DNA of 64,000 bases from NCBI GenBank assembly GCA_003996215.1, contig QJPP01007241.1:248001-312000 (forward strand), read 5' to 3'. The notes under the pieces were generated by a model, which saw nothing but the letters and a program-made list of their open reading frames with translations, did no database searches and was not told the DNA's origin. A program made the translations under genes and the position numbers. Source of the stretch: Jaltomata sinuosa (Eukaryota > Streptophyta > Magnoliopsida > Solanales > Solanaceae). Within the stretch, counting starts at the first letter, position 1, and every line of letters begins with the position of its first letter. This document shows, piece after piece, positions 45,494-56,815 of the stretch.

Positions 45494-45883
45494 TAAGTCA
45501 CATGTTCGAACTCTATGCCATTTCCTTTAAATTCGACGTTCGATATTTGTATTATTGAATTCACGCATTATAGCATTCATAGATTATGGTCGGATGGTTA
45601 AAATTTTCCCATTCTTATCCATGTTAGGATTTTGCCAGAATTTTCTTATCATATTTGAGTTTTACTTTTCTCTTGAAGAAAATTTAAAGTATTATCATAA
45701 TCGCTTTTACTTTTTTAGAAAGAAAAATATATATAATTCTCTTCCATATTTGGTTGTTCCTTTCTTAGAGGAAAAATTTGGACCTCTATAAATTAAAGAT
45801 CTTTCTTCTCATACCATAATACAATAACATTCACAATATAGTTATTTAAAAGTCTTGTTTAAGAGATATTATTCACCCAATAA

Positions 45884-46204
45884 GGGGTCGTTTGGTAGCT
45901 GGTTTGAAGGTGGGTTATACATGTATTAAATCCTGCATAAATAATACCACGTTTGGTAGCTGGTTAGAAGGTAAATTATTCATGTATAAAATTAGTACGG
46001 TGTTTGGTTTACAATTTAGAAACCCGCATAACTAATACATGTATAAGTTATGAGGGAATCTATGTATTATATTATGCAGGATAGAAGGTGGAATAAGTAA
46101 TACATGTATAACTAACCCCTGCATAACTAATACCTAGATTCTCTCATAACTAATCCCTACATTACTAATACATATATAACTCTAACCAGCTACCAAACGA
46201 CCCT
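45884..46204. mobile_element. Tourist-like MITE, GGGTCGTTTGGTAGCTGG family
   Basis: Ends GGGGTCGTTTGGTAGCTGG and, reversed, AGGGTCGTTTGGTAGCTGG, with TAA at 45881-45883 and 46205-46207. The interior repeats CATGTATAACTAATACATGT-like words in both orientations. 321 bp, no coding capacity. Confidence 0.85.
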
Positions 46205-46559
46205 TAAGTTTTATACTTTTTAATTTTAGTTTTCAATATGTAGTTCACTTGATCAAATCATATTAAATATTATAATATTACCGTCAAAATTTACAATTAT
46301 TAGCTTCTGCGCACGACGTCCTATCAATTTCGATCCCAACAAATTAAAGATATCGTGTTCAAGCCCTTAAAAAAAAACTATCGAAAGCACCATCCCAAAA
46401 AATAGAACTTATAATATGTGAATTCAAATTTATCGATTTTTAATATGAATATCGGACACCAAACAAAAAATAAAAAAGTAAAAACATAATGATTTGAGTG
46501 ACTGAACGGCTGACCGTTCCTTGCTCTTAAGGCGGATATATAATCCTTAAACCTTAAAA

Positions 46560-46850
46560 CACTTTTTTCCTTAAATTTTCCAAATGTGGTAACCTTCTAC
46601 TTCTCCCCTTGGGCCCCACAAATTTGGGAACGCCTTTTAATGATGATTTGTTGACACCGGCTATAACCGGTTGTAGGTAACCTCAAACATATCAACAACT
46701 CTATCTTTATTGGCCATTATATCCAATCAGAACTTTCCACGTGTCTTTTTTGTCCCTTCAAATCTAGCCGTCCACCAAATTTAAAAATATTTACAAGTCA
46801 AATCAACGGCACTGAAATTACATAATAAATCTTATGGCCAAACTCACAGG
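46560..46850 (+). repeat. Promoter-like repeat, inverted partner of 55900-56435
   Basis: In order: TTTTCCAAATGTGGTAACCT, CACCGGCTATAACCGGTTGT, CCAATCAGAACTTTCCACGT, GTGTC, and TCTAGCCGTCC. The minus strand of 55900-56435 has matching blocks in the same order: TTTCCAAATTTGGTAAACCT, CACCGGCTACACCCGGTTGT, CCAATCACCACATGACACGT, and TCTAACGGCTTATC. The CCAAT and CACGTG/ACGTG words are common in plant promoters, but no open frame follows within 500 bp. Origin unresolved. Confidence 0.6.
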
Positions 46851-46881
46851 CAAATATATTGTCTATTATTTTTCTCATGCT

Positions 46882-47033
46882 CGTTTGGTTGATATTTCAG
46901 GATAAGCTATTCCATTTTCAGTATCGAATAAAATTAATATTAAAATTTTGAAATAAATAATTACATAATTTTATTTCAATCAAATATGAGATAAATTTAT
47001 CTTAAAATTAGTTATCCCTCGTACCAAACGAGC
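46882..47033. mobile_element. Short Tourist-like MITE
   Basis: GCTCGTTTGGTTGATATTTC at the left, TCGTACCAAACGAGCCC at the right, with TTA following. Related to 19144-19370 (shared ATAAATTTATCTTAAAATTA and AGTTATCCCTCGTACC). The left duplication is not clear. Confidence 0.6.
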
Positions 47034-47577
47034 CCTTACCCTCTCCATTTCATTTTACATGTCCTGGTATCAATAACTTTAGTAGGGGTGGAGCAAGAGT
47101 ACAAGTTACGAGTTCAGCCGAATCAATACTTTAATTTAAATTTTGTATTAATCAAGATGCTAATTGGGGACACAAATCTTTTTGTTCTCTTTCCCTTGAT
47201 TATTTATTAGTTTTATTTAATTTTACAAGTGACTTTAACTTTTAATCTCGGCCTAGATATATAATAACATATGTCTATATAATATATATAATTCAAGTTT
47301 GAAAAGAAGTGTCTATGAGAGGAAAAGTGAAAAAGAAGACAACTTTTCATTGTTTCATAGGGTCACCTAGCAATAATGGTAGTTATTCCTAGGAAAAATA
47401 TAGGTAGTTGGGGTTATCCATCAAATGGAATACTTGAGAAAAGTAAGTTCTATCTACCCTATGAAGTGAATCCCACTAACCTTTAATTAAAGTATAATTA
47501 TTTTACTTAAAACCTAAGTACTTCTTAATTAATACCCACATGGTATAAGTTAATACTAGTTGTAGTATCTTTTAGTA
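47034..47577. other. Spacer, nothing recognised
   Basis: AT-rich DNA without credible open frames or repeat ends. Confidence 0.5.
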
Positions 47578-47663
47578 CTCCTATTTTAATTTGTTTGTCC
47601 TATTTTTTTTAGTTTGTTTAATAATGAACATCTCTTTTCTTTTTTTGGCAACTCTTTAATTTC

Positions 47664-48826
47664 AGGGCATAATTGAGTGGTTGGGAGTAGGGGCGTACAA
47701 AAACAAACCGCAAACCGAATCAAACTGCAAACCGAATCAACCCGCAAAAAAAACGCGACTAGTGGTTTGGTTTGACTTGATTTGGTATTGAAAAAAAAAA
47801 ACCAACTATAATTGGCTTGGTTTGATTTTAACTAAAAAAAGTCAAACCGATCCGAACCAACCCGATATTACATGTATACTATTTTTAAAAATATTTTATG
47901 CATAAAAATATTTATTGTGATGTAATTTATAAATATTTCTTCAACTTTTTCATAGTTTTTATCTTTCAATATATTATTTCAAGTATAAACTTAGAATTTT
48001 AAATGGTCTAATAAGTCTTTTTACAACCTATAGATATTAGTAGTTCAAATAAAACCCAAATTAATACGAATGTTAACAAAAGATTATTCAATCCAACTCT
48101 AGGAATAACAATCATGTTAGATATTTATTCTTTAATTTTACATAAATACATACACTAATTTAATTTTTTGTTTAATATTTAGTCATGTAGTTAATACTTA
48201 TTAAACTTATTTTAACATGACTTAATACTTTTAAATTATGATTATTTTTATTATGACTTATTAATATGCAATATTTATTCTATGTGATTTCATTATTTTT
48301 TGGTTGAATATTTTATTGTCATCACTCATTTCATAAATTCCAAATAAAGTGAATATATTTTGTGTTATTTGTTTAAGAAATACCTTAGATAGTTGTATTT
48401 TGCTCGGACTAAAGAAATATTTGAAGCACAAGTTAATTATATGTTTGTATGAACACTTCACCGGAAAAAACCCGAAAAAATCCACAAAACCCGAAGAAAC
48501 TCGAAAAAACTCGAGGTTGAAAAACTCGACTTTTATTGGTTTGGTTTATAAATTTAAAAACTCGACACTAATAATTTGGTTTGGTATTTATAAAATCCGA
48601 ACCAACCCGGTCCATTTACACCCCTAGTTGGGAGGTTCGAATCATGACTCAATCTGCCGCTCAACTAAGAGCTCGTCGCAAGGGACTTCTTGCCTAATGC
48701 GATCTACATCTCCTGTGTGATTTTTGAGCTATTGCACAGTGAACAGGTATCACAAAGTGTTCACCACAGAGTGCTCATTTGAAAAGCAGAGGTTGTGAGT
48801 TTTTTTGGGATTCAAAAAAAAAAACT
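47664..48826 (+). mobile_element. tRNA-derived SINE interrupted by a hAT MITE
   Basis: The SINE parts are about 47664-47687 and 48635-48826 (plus one copy of the 8-bp duplication). They read GCATAATTGAGTGGTTGGGA, then GGTTCGAATCATGACTC (box B), AGAGCTCGTCGCAAGGGACT, and end in an A tail at about 48815-48826. Its own target duplication is unclear. The arrangement matches a SINE type common in Solanaceae. Confidence 0.75.
47688..48626. mobile_element. hAT-type MITE with perfect 8-bp duplication
   Basis: Ends TAGGGGCGTACAAA and, reversed, TAGGGGTGTAAATGG. GTTGGGAG occurs on both sides (47680-47687, 48627-48634). The subterminal regions are rich in AACCGAATCAAAC and GAACCAACCCG words. It is 939 bp with no transposase. 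An 8-bp duplication is diagnostic of hAT elements. The frame at 48349-48627 reads through the right end and is not a gene. Confidence 0.9.
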
Positions 48827-48970
48827 GACATATTTAAGATCAAAAGATTAAAGGGCGTTCTGATATATTTGTTATATCTTTAATTAAGACCACAATATAT
48901 TTAATTTTCTTATTATTTTAAATTTTATGTCAAGTTAAAATAGGATAAACAAATTGAAATAGAGGGAGTA

Positions 48971-51328
48971 ATATCTTTTGGCTACTTAGTTTTTCTTTTC
49001 ATCAATTTGGGTGTGAAATTGACATTTCATAAGTTTTTAGTGAGTGTATTTTTAAACAATTATTTTACAAGTAAACTTATACTATAGTTTTGTCGGCATG
49101 GAGGTTATCATAATATATGTATCAAAAATAAAATAAAATGGAGGTTATATCTTATAATATACGAGGTTTGATGGGGCAACCTAATTAAGGAGACGTGGAT
49201 GCTTCCCCCCCGTTTATAGCAAGTCAACAATTCCATTTCTTTTTCATCATTCACTTGTTTCTACTTTTGTTTATTATTCCACTTGACAAGAGAATAATAT
49301 CTACAAATTATAAAATTTGAACAATTTTATCTTTATTTTTAATGATACTTTTTCCGTCTCAATTTATGTGATATAGTTTGACTGGACACAAAATTTAAAA
49401 AGAATGAAAAAACTTTGCACTGTTTTAAAACTGCCCTTAAAATAAATATTTTTTTTTAAATAAAAGAGTACATCTTTGTGGATATAGTTTGACGATAAGT
49501 ACTGCCCATTCATCTTTAATTAAAGATTTAGTGTTCGTCTTGAAAAAAGAATCGCTTTTAATAGAGAGCACTTTACCTTTTAAAGTGAAACGTTTCGACA
49601 CAAATCTATTATTTTGCCATTACATTAATTGACTTATAATGTATGATTTTTTATTGATTAAATGTTAGTTTATCGCAATCCAAGATTGTATAACACTATT
49701 TCATTTTTTATATTTTGTTTCAACTTCAATCTCTAAAATTAGATGAGGGCTTTTAGAGATTCCATTTTTCTCAATAATACATCATAGGGACATCTTTTTT
49801 CCTTTGTGTACTTCTTTTTAAAGTCAAACAAATGACAAAGAATTGTTGAAGCTTGAAGCAATGTTTTTGTTCTTTTTTGACCTTTTTTAGCCACATTATA
49901 CTCCTCGAAAAAAGTTTTAAAAAATAAATAAATAACACAAGCTCAATTGTGTCAATTTATAAATAACCGACCATACGAAGAAGATGATTTCCAGTACTAT
50001 ATTCTTTTTCCTCGTACCAAACAGGGGAGGAGTCAGGTAAGGTCGAGGGGTTCATTCGAACTATTTTCGACGGAAAATCACCCTATTAATTTATGCATGG
50101 TTGAAATTAATTTTATGTATATGTAGTAAATATTAAATTTCCTTTGACTTCTTCGTGTGTTTACTTCTTCATATTTTGAACCCTCTTAATAAGAATCCTA
50201 GCTTCACTACTAATAACAAACATCATTTTTTTCAAAAAGCAACTAATTATGGCAAGTGGATTGGTCAAAAAAATCAATCTTGATTTTCTCAAAAATATTA
50301 AGGAAAGTCCAAATCGATTGGTCAAAAAATCAATCTTGCTTATTAAAAAAGTATATATCAATAAATTGGTTATCAAATTTAAAATTTGTATCCAATCAAA
50401 GAAAGAATCGAAAGAGTTGAAAAAATACTATCTCGTCGAAAGATTCTATACATCTTTCTCATGTCATGAATGAGCATCAAGAAATCTCCTAGAAGAGCAA
50501 ATTGATCAATATATAAAGCTTAATTTTTTTTGTTAATAATTATAAATTATTCAATTAAAAAGAAATAAATTAAAGCATCTATATATATTGTCCCTCTAAA
50601 AGAATCTTGGATTTTCTTTGTGATATGATCATTAGGTTAATATAATGGTCACACTATGCAACCTTTTTATTTTATTCTGTTTCGGAACTATAATATAATA
50701 TATTATATTAGTTGGAGTGCACGAAATTAAATAAATTATTTGAAAGTTCAGTTAAACCTTGATAACACTTACCACTACAGGAAATATAAATCATACATAG
50801 GAAAGTGCTAATATACAAAGTACAAACAAACATAAAATAATGTCAATTGTATCAAGTTGGTCACATGGCTTACAATGTTATTAATATTTTAATAATAAAT
50901 ATAATAATAATAGTATATTAGTGTAATTTCACAAGTAAAGTTTAAGAAGAACAGTGTCCACGTAGCGTAAATCCTACCTTGTGAAGGTGGAGAAATTATT
51001 TTTGATAGACCCCAAGTTCAAGTAATACACATATAAATAAGTATGCAAAGCACATGCTATAACGGAAATTCATACCGAAAACAATGAAGAACAGAATAAT
51101 AATATTTTAATAACATATATTAAAACAATTATTGTAGTGTAAAAGACGTGGATACCTTAAATAGAGTGTGTGTTTTTTTAGAAAAAAGTTGATAAAACTT
51201 CGAGGACGTATAGGAAAATATAGAATCAAAAGATTAAATTAAACATTTCAAGGACACTTTTCTTTTGACTTTTCTCTAAGTTCAATCACATACCAACTTG
51301 GCTACTTGGAGCAGCTATTAAATGGCAT
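48971..51328. other. Spacer with diverged repeats and MITE fragments
   Basis: 49145-49262 is the inverted partner of 42640-42790. About 49350-49620 (CCGTCTCAATTTATGTGATA on) is a MITE fragment. About 50020-50205 (GGAGGAGTCAGGTAAGG on) is a worn CAGTG-type element. 50930-51020 is a SINE fragment (GTCCACGTAGCGTAAATCCT). Nothing convincing as a gene; frames at 50161-50376 and 50249-50473 oppose each other and look random. Confidence 0.45.
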
Positions 51329-51352
51329 AGTCCGATAGTCCGATAGTCCGAT
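51329..51352. repeat. Three perfect AGTCCGAT octamers
   Basis: A 24-base microsatellite of three identical 8-mers. Short enough to be chance slippage. Confidence 0.8.
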
Positions 51353-51424
51353 GTACTAAAACTTTTATTATGCACAAAATTTGAAAAAGAGTCGAATCAT
51401 AAGAGTGTAATGTATAAAATTTTA

Positions 51425-51530
51425 TTCTGTATTTCTGTAAAAAGTTGTACAGCTCAAATGCATGATCTATTGATTACATGACAACGATTTTACCAATTAC
51501 GTCAAGGCTGCTCTTCATTGAAGCAGCTAC
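51425..51530 (-). mobile_element. Degraded SINE copy
   Basis: The plus strand reads TGTATTTCTGTAAAAAGTTG, then GATTACATGACAACGATTTT and ACCAATTACGTCAAGGCTGC, which lines up with the intact SINE at 53676-53843 (GCATTTCTGCAAGAGGCTGT, ACCAGTTACTCCAAGGTTCC). It is heavily mutated. Confidence 0.6.
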
Positions 51531-51814
51531 TATAAGAAAGGAACATGTAAATGTTTTCTGCTTTAAGTGATCTAATTAGTGCAACGTACCTTTAGCAATT
51601 AAATTATAAGTAACAAATTGCTTTGCATCTAATTTACTCTCTACAACTCGTTCATATTTTAGCTTTTAGGTCACATAATGCAAAGAAAAGGCTACCAACT
51701 TTAAATTATTCTGAAGCCTACTCTCAATATATATAGTTATAAAGATGAATCATTTCAGATTTTTTCATCCAAATTGATTGTAGTATAAGATTTTTCCTGG
51801 CTGTTGGCATCAAA

Positions 51815-52470
51815 TTGTTCATTATATTATATGTTCCTTTTTTTTCCCTTTCCCACTAGGTGTTCAATATTCGCATAGGAGCTTGATTAATCTAGATTTA
51901 TGTATTACAGGGCTCATTTTTTACGGCGGCGTTTTGAATAGGATATTTTCTACACTGAAGACTCAAATCCGAGACCTCTAATTAAAGGTGGAGAGATCTC
52001 AACCATCCCACTACAATCCATGTTGATGATTATATTATATGTTCCTTTTCTTTTTTACGTACTGTCCCACCAGGTGTTTGATACTAGCATTAGAGCTCGA
52101 CTTATTCAGATTCATATATTGCAAGGCACATTTCTGGGGATGGCATTTTTAATAGGATATTTTCTACACTCAAGACTCAAACTTGAGACTTGTTTAAGAG
52201 TGACGGGATCCCAACCATCCACCACACAATCTATATTGGTAATTATATATTAAATATTCCTTTTCTTTTTTCCTTTCCCACCAGGTGTTTGATACTCGCA
52301 TTGGAGCTCTCCTAATCCAGATTCATGTATTGCAGGGTCCATTTTCGGGGACGACGTTTCCAATAGGATATTTTCTACACTCATGGGTCAAATCCGAAAC
52401 CTCTGATTAAAGGTGAAGGGGTCTCAATCATCCCACGACAATCCATGCATATTGGTGATTATATTATATG
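51815..52470 (-). repeat. Tandem triplication of a SINE-derived unit, ~212 bp
   Basis: Corresponding GGTGTT points fall at 51859, 52073 and 52284, giving periods of 214 and 211. Each unit reads, on the minus strand, GGATGGTTGGGATC-like (box A position), GTCTCAAGTTTGAGTCTTGA-like (box B position), GTAGAAAATATCCTATT, and GCAATATATGAATCTG. This is a tRNA-derived SINE found in Solanaceae, here tandem with its flanking ATTATATTATATGTTCC. The 77-codon frame at 52020-52253 is a by-product. Confidence 0.75.
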
Positions 52471-53660
52471 TTTCTGTCCATTAAGAGGAGACAAATTGCA
52501 TATATTCTACATTGTTGGCATTGCATGTGTGAATCAACCTAATCTTAAGGCAGTACTTAAAATGTAGTGGTATTCTTAAGTATAATTCAATACCATGTGT
52601 GAATCTATATACTAATAATTTGTAAGAACCTTGGAAAAGAAGAAATATTCCTTAGCATCTATTTTTATTTATTTTAATTTATTTTAATTTTTTATTTATA
52701 AAAAGTGTTGAAGATATATATAATTAAGTAAAAAAATGTTTTATTTTTAACAGTATAAGTTTTTAGATGAAATTGTCGCACACTTTAATATCATATCAAC
52801 ACAAGTAGAGATACTGGGTTCTAGTTCATTGTCACCGACGATAAAGAAACTCGTACATGTAGAAATTTATTGAAAATATAATTAAATAAATAAAAGTATA
52901 TATAGGAAATTGAGGTAGATAGCAGACGACTGAGGCTGTTGAAGCTCAGTGTTCTTTTATTTTTTTTCTTTTTTTATCTGTAAATTAAAGTTTACCTTGG
53001 TGAATGAAATGTTTCAATTATTTATCAAAAAATGATTATGCATATTTTCGCATATGATATTTTCACATTTATCATGTACGTAAATATTCTTTTATACTTA
53101 TGATATTTTTTTGCTAGCGTAAGTCTATGCGTTAATTGTTTACCTCTATAATGATTAGTTAGTTCAGTATTTTTACGCATAAAGAATCTGAAAAAATTAT
53201 TTTTATTGATTTATTTTGTAAGTGGCCAAGAAATCTTAATTTCTCGTTGAGATTCACTCGGTGGATTGGTAGTCGGGTGCTGATAATGGATCCTTAGAGA
53301 GTCATGATTAATTACATTATTAAACCCGAAATTAGGTTAAATAAAGTTTAAAAATTTACAAAGTTTTACAATATATAATAATTGAAAGTATTAGAAAGAT
53401 AACTATCCTAGACTCAAAATCACATAGAAGTTGTCACTATGAAGTTACAATAACTTGGAATGTACTTGGACTTAGTAGAAAATAAAACTTAATATGCTAT
53501 TGATATTTATTGATATACTTGCTTTAGACCTAGATTTGGTTAGTGTAGGGATAAATGTGAGATTTAGAGAACTTTTACTACAATCAAATCTCTCTGCTAT
53601 AACAATCATTTGTTATAATGTGATTTGATCAGCTGACCTATATATAAAAAAATTAATATA
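52471..53660. other. AT-rich spacer, nothing recognised
   Basis: Apart from the CATTGCATGTGTGAATCAAC word shared with 33745 there is no repeat or open frame of note. Confidence 0.5.
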
Positions 53661-53675
53661 AAATAAAGATAAAAG

Positions 53676-53843
53676 TTAAAAGGATCCCGCTATGCGCAGG
53701 GTCTGGAGAAGGGCCCGACCACAAGGGTCTATTGTACGCAGTCTTACCTTGCATTTCTGCAAGAGGCTGTTTCCAAGGCTTGAACCCGTGACCTTTTAAT
53801 CACATGGCAGCAACTTTACCAGTTACTCCAAGGTTCCCCATCG
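53676..53843 (-). mobile_element. Full-length TS/SolS-type SINE with 15-bp target duplication
   Basis: On the minus strand: GGGGAACCTTGGAGTAACTG (with box A), GGTCACGGGTTCAAGCC (box B), AACAGCCTCTTGCAGAAATG, GACTGCGTACAATAGACCCT, and CTGCGCATAGCGGGATCC at the end. AAATAAAGATAAAAG flanks both sides (53661-53675, 53844-53858). It is the best-preserved SINE of the window. Confidence 0.9.
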
Positions 53844-53858
53844 AAATAAAGATAAAAG

Positions 53859-54515
53859 CTATATATAAAAAAGATAATCTTCATCTGAACGAGACTCTTT
53901 TAATAATTATATTATCAATGCAATTATATTCTTGTGGCAAGAAAGGACTCTCAATTTATTAAACTATAAAACTTTTTCTTTCAAGAAAAAGATTAATTAT
54001 TCTTTTAGAAATAAAAAAACAACTATGATACATATGTTGTTCTTCATTCATGAAGAAAAGAAAATTCAAATAATTACCAAGGCAATTATTTCACAATTAA
54101 TGTTTATACTAGATAAAAATAAATGCTATAAGAGATATATTTTTCGTATACACATTTTTATTTAATTATTTAAATAATATATATTATTAATAGTATTTAT
54201 ATTTTTAACTATTAAAATTAAATTACTTAATTTGATAATTGTGTACAAATAAATTATTTACTTACAATCCTTGCCGACAAAAACTATAGCCTTAAAAAAT
54301 AAAAAGGAAAATAAATTGGTGAACCATCATTACCAACTCGTCTTTTTCCTAACCATCCGACCAAGATAAGAAATGATGTTGCAATAATAATGATTAATTC
54401 ACTTTTATTGATAAAGGTACAAATTTTCAATCTCATCAAGAAATTTCTCAATTTTTAGTCATGGCGGAGACTAATAAGGAAATATGCTTAAGTCAAATAA
54501 ACTTGCTTAGTTTTA
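53859..54515. other. AT-rich spacer
   Basis: No gene. The frame at 53932-54165 is Ile/Lys-rich and looks random. An ATGGCGGAG at 54462 has good start context but runs straight into the MITE. Confidence 0.5.
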
Positions 54516-54851
54516 GGGTTTGTTTGATATCAAGGAAAATATTTTTCAGAAAATGCTTTTCAATTTTTTTATGTTTGGTGAATTAAAAATTTTAAAAAAT
54601 ATATTTTTCAGAAAAATAAATTTCTTAAAAATGAGAAAAATAATTTCTCTATATATTCAAAGTAGGAAAAATAAGTTAAACATGTAGAATTTTTCTATAT
54701 ATTCCCACCCCTCATCTTCACTCACTATTTGCCTTAGATTACATATAGATTCTTTTAAGATGATACTTTTTACTTACACACTAAACATAAATAAGTAAAA
54801 TAAATATTTCACTTAATTTTTAAGAAAATATTTCTCATATCGAACATGCCC
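54516..54851. mobile_element. Tourist-like MITE, GGGTGTGTTTGGTATG family
   Basis: Ends GGGTTTGTTTGATATCAAGG and, reversed, GGGCATGTTCGATATGAG, with TTA at 54513-54515 and 54852-54854. 336 bp. Same family as 19665-20430 and 45032-45493. Confidence 0.8.
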
Positions 54852-55055
54852 TTAATGATATTAGCTAATAGATCCATTGATAGGGTGGTGACCACTTATT
54901 TCTCCTAAATATTCCAATTGGATGATAATCACAACTAAGTATCTTTTCCTTGTAACTAGTAACAACAACTATATCATGGCTAGGTCAAATAATGAAAAGT
55001 TAATTGTACAACGTTTCCTTTTTTCACTTCTCTGTTTGATTCCAAAAAAGTGATA

Positions 55056-55299
55056 CTCCATTCGTTTTAATTTATTTGACCTACTTTTTTTTTTATTTCG
55101 TTTAAAAAAAATATTTTTTCCCTTTTTAGAAACTCTTTAATTTCAACTTTTCACATGGCATATTCAAGATCTAAGATTAAAAGATATTTTAATATATTTA
55201 TCATATCTTTAATTTAGGACCACAAATTTAAAAGTTTTCTTTACTTTCTTAAATTCCGTGTCAAATCAAATTAAACCAAATAAATTAAAACGAAGGAAG
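55056..55299. mobile_element. Stowaway-like MITE with TA duplication
   Basis: Ends CTCCATTCGTTTTAATTTAT and, reversed, CTTCCTTCGTTTTAATTTAT, with TA at 55054-55055 and 55300-55301. Same family as the outer element at 47578. Confidence 0.85.
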
Positions 55300-55629
55300 T
55301 ATATAGCATGCTATCTAAACTTCATTATAGTGTTGTCGTTATCCTCCTTTTTCTCCATCTTATCATAAATCAGTGAGATTTATAGTCATTGAAATAATTA
55401 GTATTTGTTATTCATTATTCATTATGCCATATGTTAGGCTTGTTAGGATTAATAGTTAAATTAATCTGATAACATATAACACATTTATCAGCATTGTTTG
55501 ATTAATATTGTCGGGACTAAAATTTGATGTTTATGAGTTAAAGTTTATTTGAAGCAAAACTATTGAGTTTGACTGAATCTGTAATTGAAGTTCTGGCTCC
55601 ACCGCCCCCATCTAAGCTTAAATTTTTAA

Positions 55630-55860
55630 GGGTCGTTTAGTTCATGAGATAAGCGGATCGGATATCTAGGATAAATTTATACCTTCAATGCATCAACCCA
55701 CTAAAACATAAACATAATCCAAGATATTCTACCTTATTCCATTAAAATTGATATTATTTCATCTTATCTTCTGTGTGTAATAGATTAGTCTAAGAATTAT
55801 AATTCTAAAACTATAATCTTCATTTAACTTAGTACGCAAACTAAACGATCCTTTAATTCT
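55630..55860. mobile_element. Tourist-like MITE, worn
   Basis: GGGTCGTTTAGTTCATGAGA at the left; CGCAAACTAAACGATCCTTT at the right. AAGGATCG and GGGTCG ends resemble the 45884 family. TAA-type flanks are plausible but not exact. Confidence 0.6.
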
Positions 55861-55899
55861 TGCTATAAGAGATTAGATATTTGACATTGCTTGTAGGGA

Positions 55900-56435
55900 A
55901 TATATAACTACACCCTTCCGTTGGATCATACCATTGAACAAGATAAGCCGTTAGATTTTGAGATCGAAAAAAGTAGGTCGAAATAGCACGTGTCATGTGG
56001 TGATTGGTTGAAAGATAACCAATACTTTCTTCGTTCTAATTTGTTGGCTTATTTTAACTTGACACGGAGTTTAAGAAAGTAAAAGAAGACTTTTGAATCT
56101 TGTGGTTAAAAATTAAAGATATGTCAAATGTATCAAAATGTCCTTTGATTTTGTGGTCTTAATCATGTCATGTGAAAAATTAAAATTAAAGTGTTATTAA
56201 AAAAAGAAAAAAGACATTTTTTTTTGAAACGTACTAAAAAAAGAAAGTAGGTCAAACAAATTTAAACGAAGGAAGTAAAAGATATCTTTGGCAATAATGT
56301 TGGAACCACCGACAACCGGGTGTAGCCGGTGGTCACGAGTCATAATCAAAAGGTTGCGTGAAGCTTGTGGGAATAGTAAAGTGTGGGGGGGACCAAGAGG
56401 TGACAAGTTGAAAGGTTTACCAAATTTGGAAAATT
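55900..56435 (-). repeat. Promoter-like repeat split by a MITE, partner of 46560-46850
   Basis: Minus-strand blocks match 46560-46850 in order (see that entry). The MITE at 56025-56275 lies between the CACCGGCTACACCCGGTTGT block and the CCAATCACC/ACACGTGC block. Beyond TCTAACGGCTTATC the minus strand has TTATATATTCCC (about 55899-55910), a TATA-like box, but a MITE follows at 55860 and no reading frame is seen. Confidence 0.55.
56025..56275. mobile_element. Stowaway-like MITE with TA duplication
   Basis: Ends CTTTCTTCGTTCTAATTTGT and, reversed, CTTCCTTCGTTTAAATTTGT, with TA at 56023-56024 and 56276-56277. It lies in the opposite orientation to the copy at 55056-55299. Confidence 0.85.
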
Positions 56436-56439
56436 TAGT

Positions 56440-56815
56440 AAGCGTTTCGCCATCAGAATTTTTTACTTTTTTCCGGAAGATTATTTCACTCTTTTCTAGA
56501 AATAGTGTTTGGTCATAAAAAATTCAAATATAACTTCGAAATTATATTTGAAAAAGTAAAAACATTCAAAAGGGTGTTTTCACTTTTTTCCAACTCACTT
56601 TTTTCAAATTTTTTTTTTTTTGAAAAAATCCTAGATCTTTTATTTTCATAAAATAACCCCATTTAAATTATATTTTATTTTAAAATCATATTTATATTTT
56701 TTAAAAATATATATTTAAGATCTAAATAATTATTACAAAAGTTATGGCCAAACACAACTCCAATTTTGAAAATTTCAAAAAAATAAAAAAAAATTGATTC
56801 TCATGGCCAAACGGC
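56440..56815. mobile_element. GTTTGGCCATG-family MITE
   Basis: GTAAGCGTTTCGCCATCAGA at the left; TTGATTCTCATGGCCAAACG at the right, related to 20885-21314. The 76-codon frame at 56288-56518 runs into it and is not a gene. Ends are approximate. Confidence 0.6.

Larger units (their letters stand above)
47578..48968. mobile_element. Stowaway-like MITE containing a SINE that contains a hAT MITE
   Basis: The outer element begins CTCCTATTTTAATTTGTTTG and ends AAATTGAAATAGAGGGAG, with TA at 47576-47577 and 48969-48970. Removing the inner insertions leaves a copy of the family seen at 42990, 55056 and 56025. The break falls after TCTTTAATTTCA. Confidence 0.8.

Noticed and set aside
48627..48800. tRNA-like GGTTCGAATC suggesting a tRNA gene
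   Set aside because: It is box B of a SINE; there is no cloverleaf with an acceptor stem.
54462..54580. ATGGCGGAG start with good context at 54462
   Set aside because: The frame runs into a MITE at 54516 and no homologous protein is evident; there is too little native sequence to call a broken gene.
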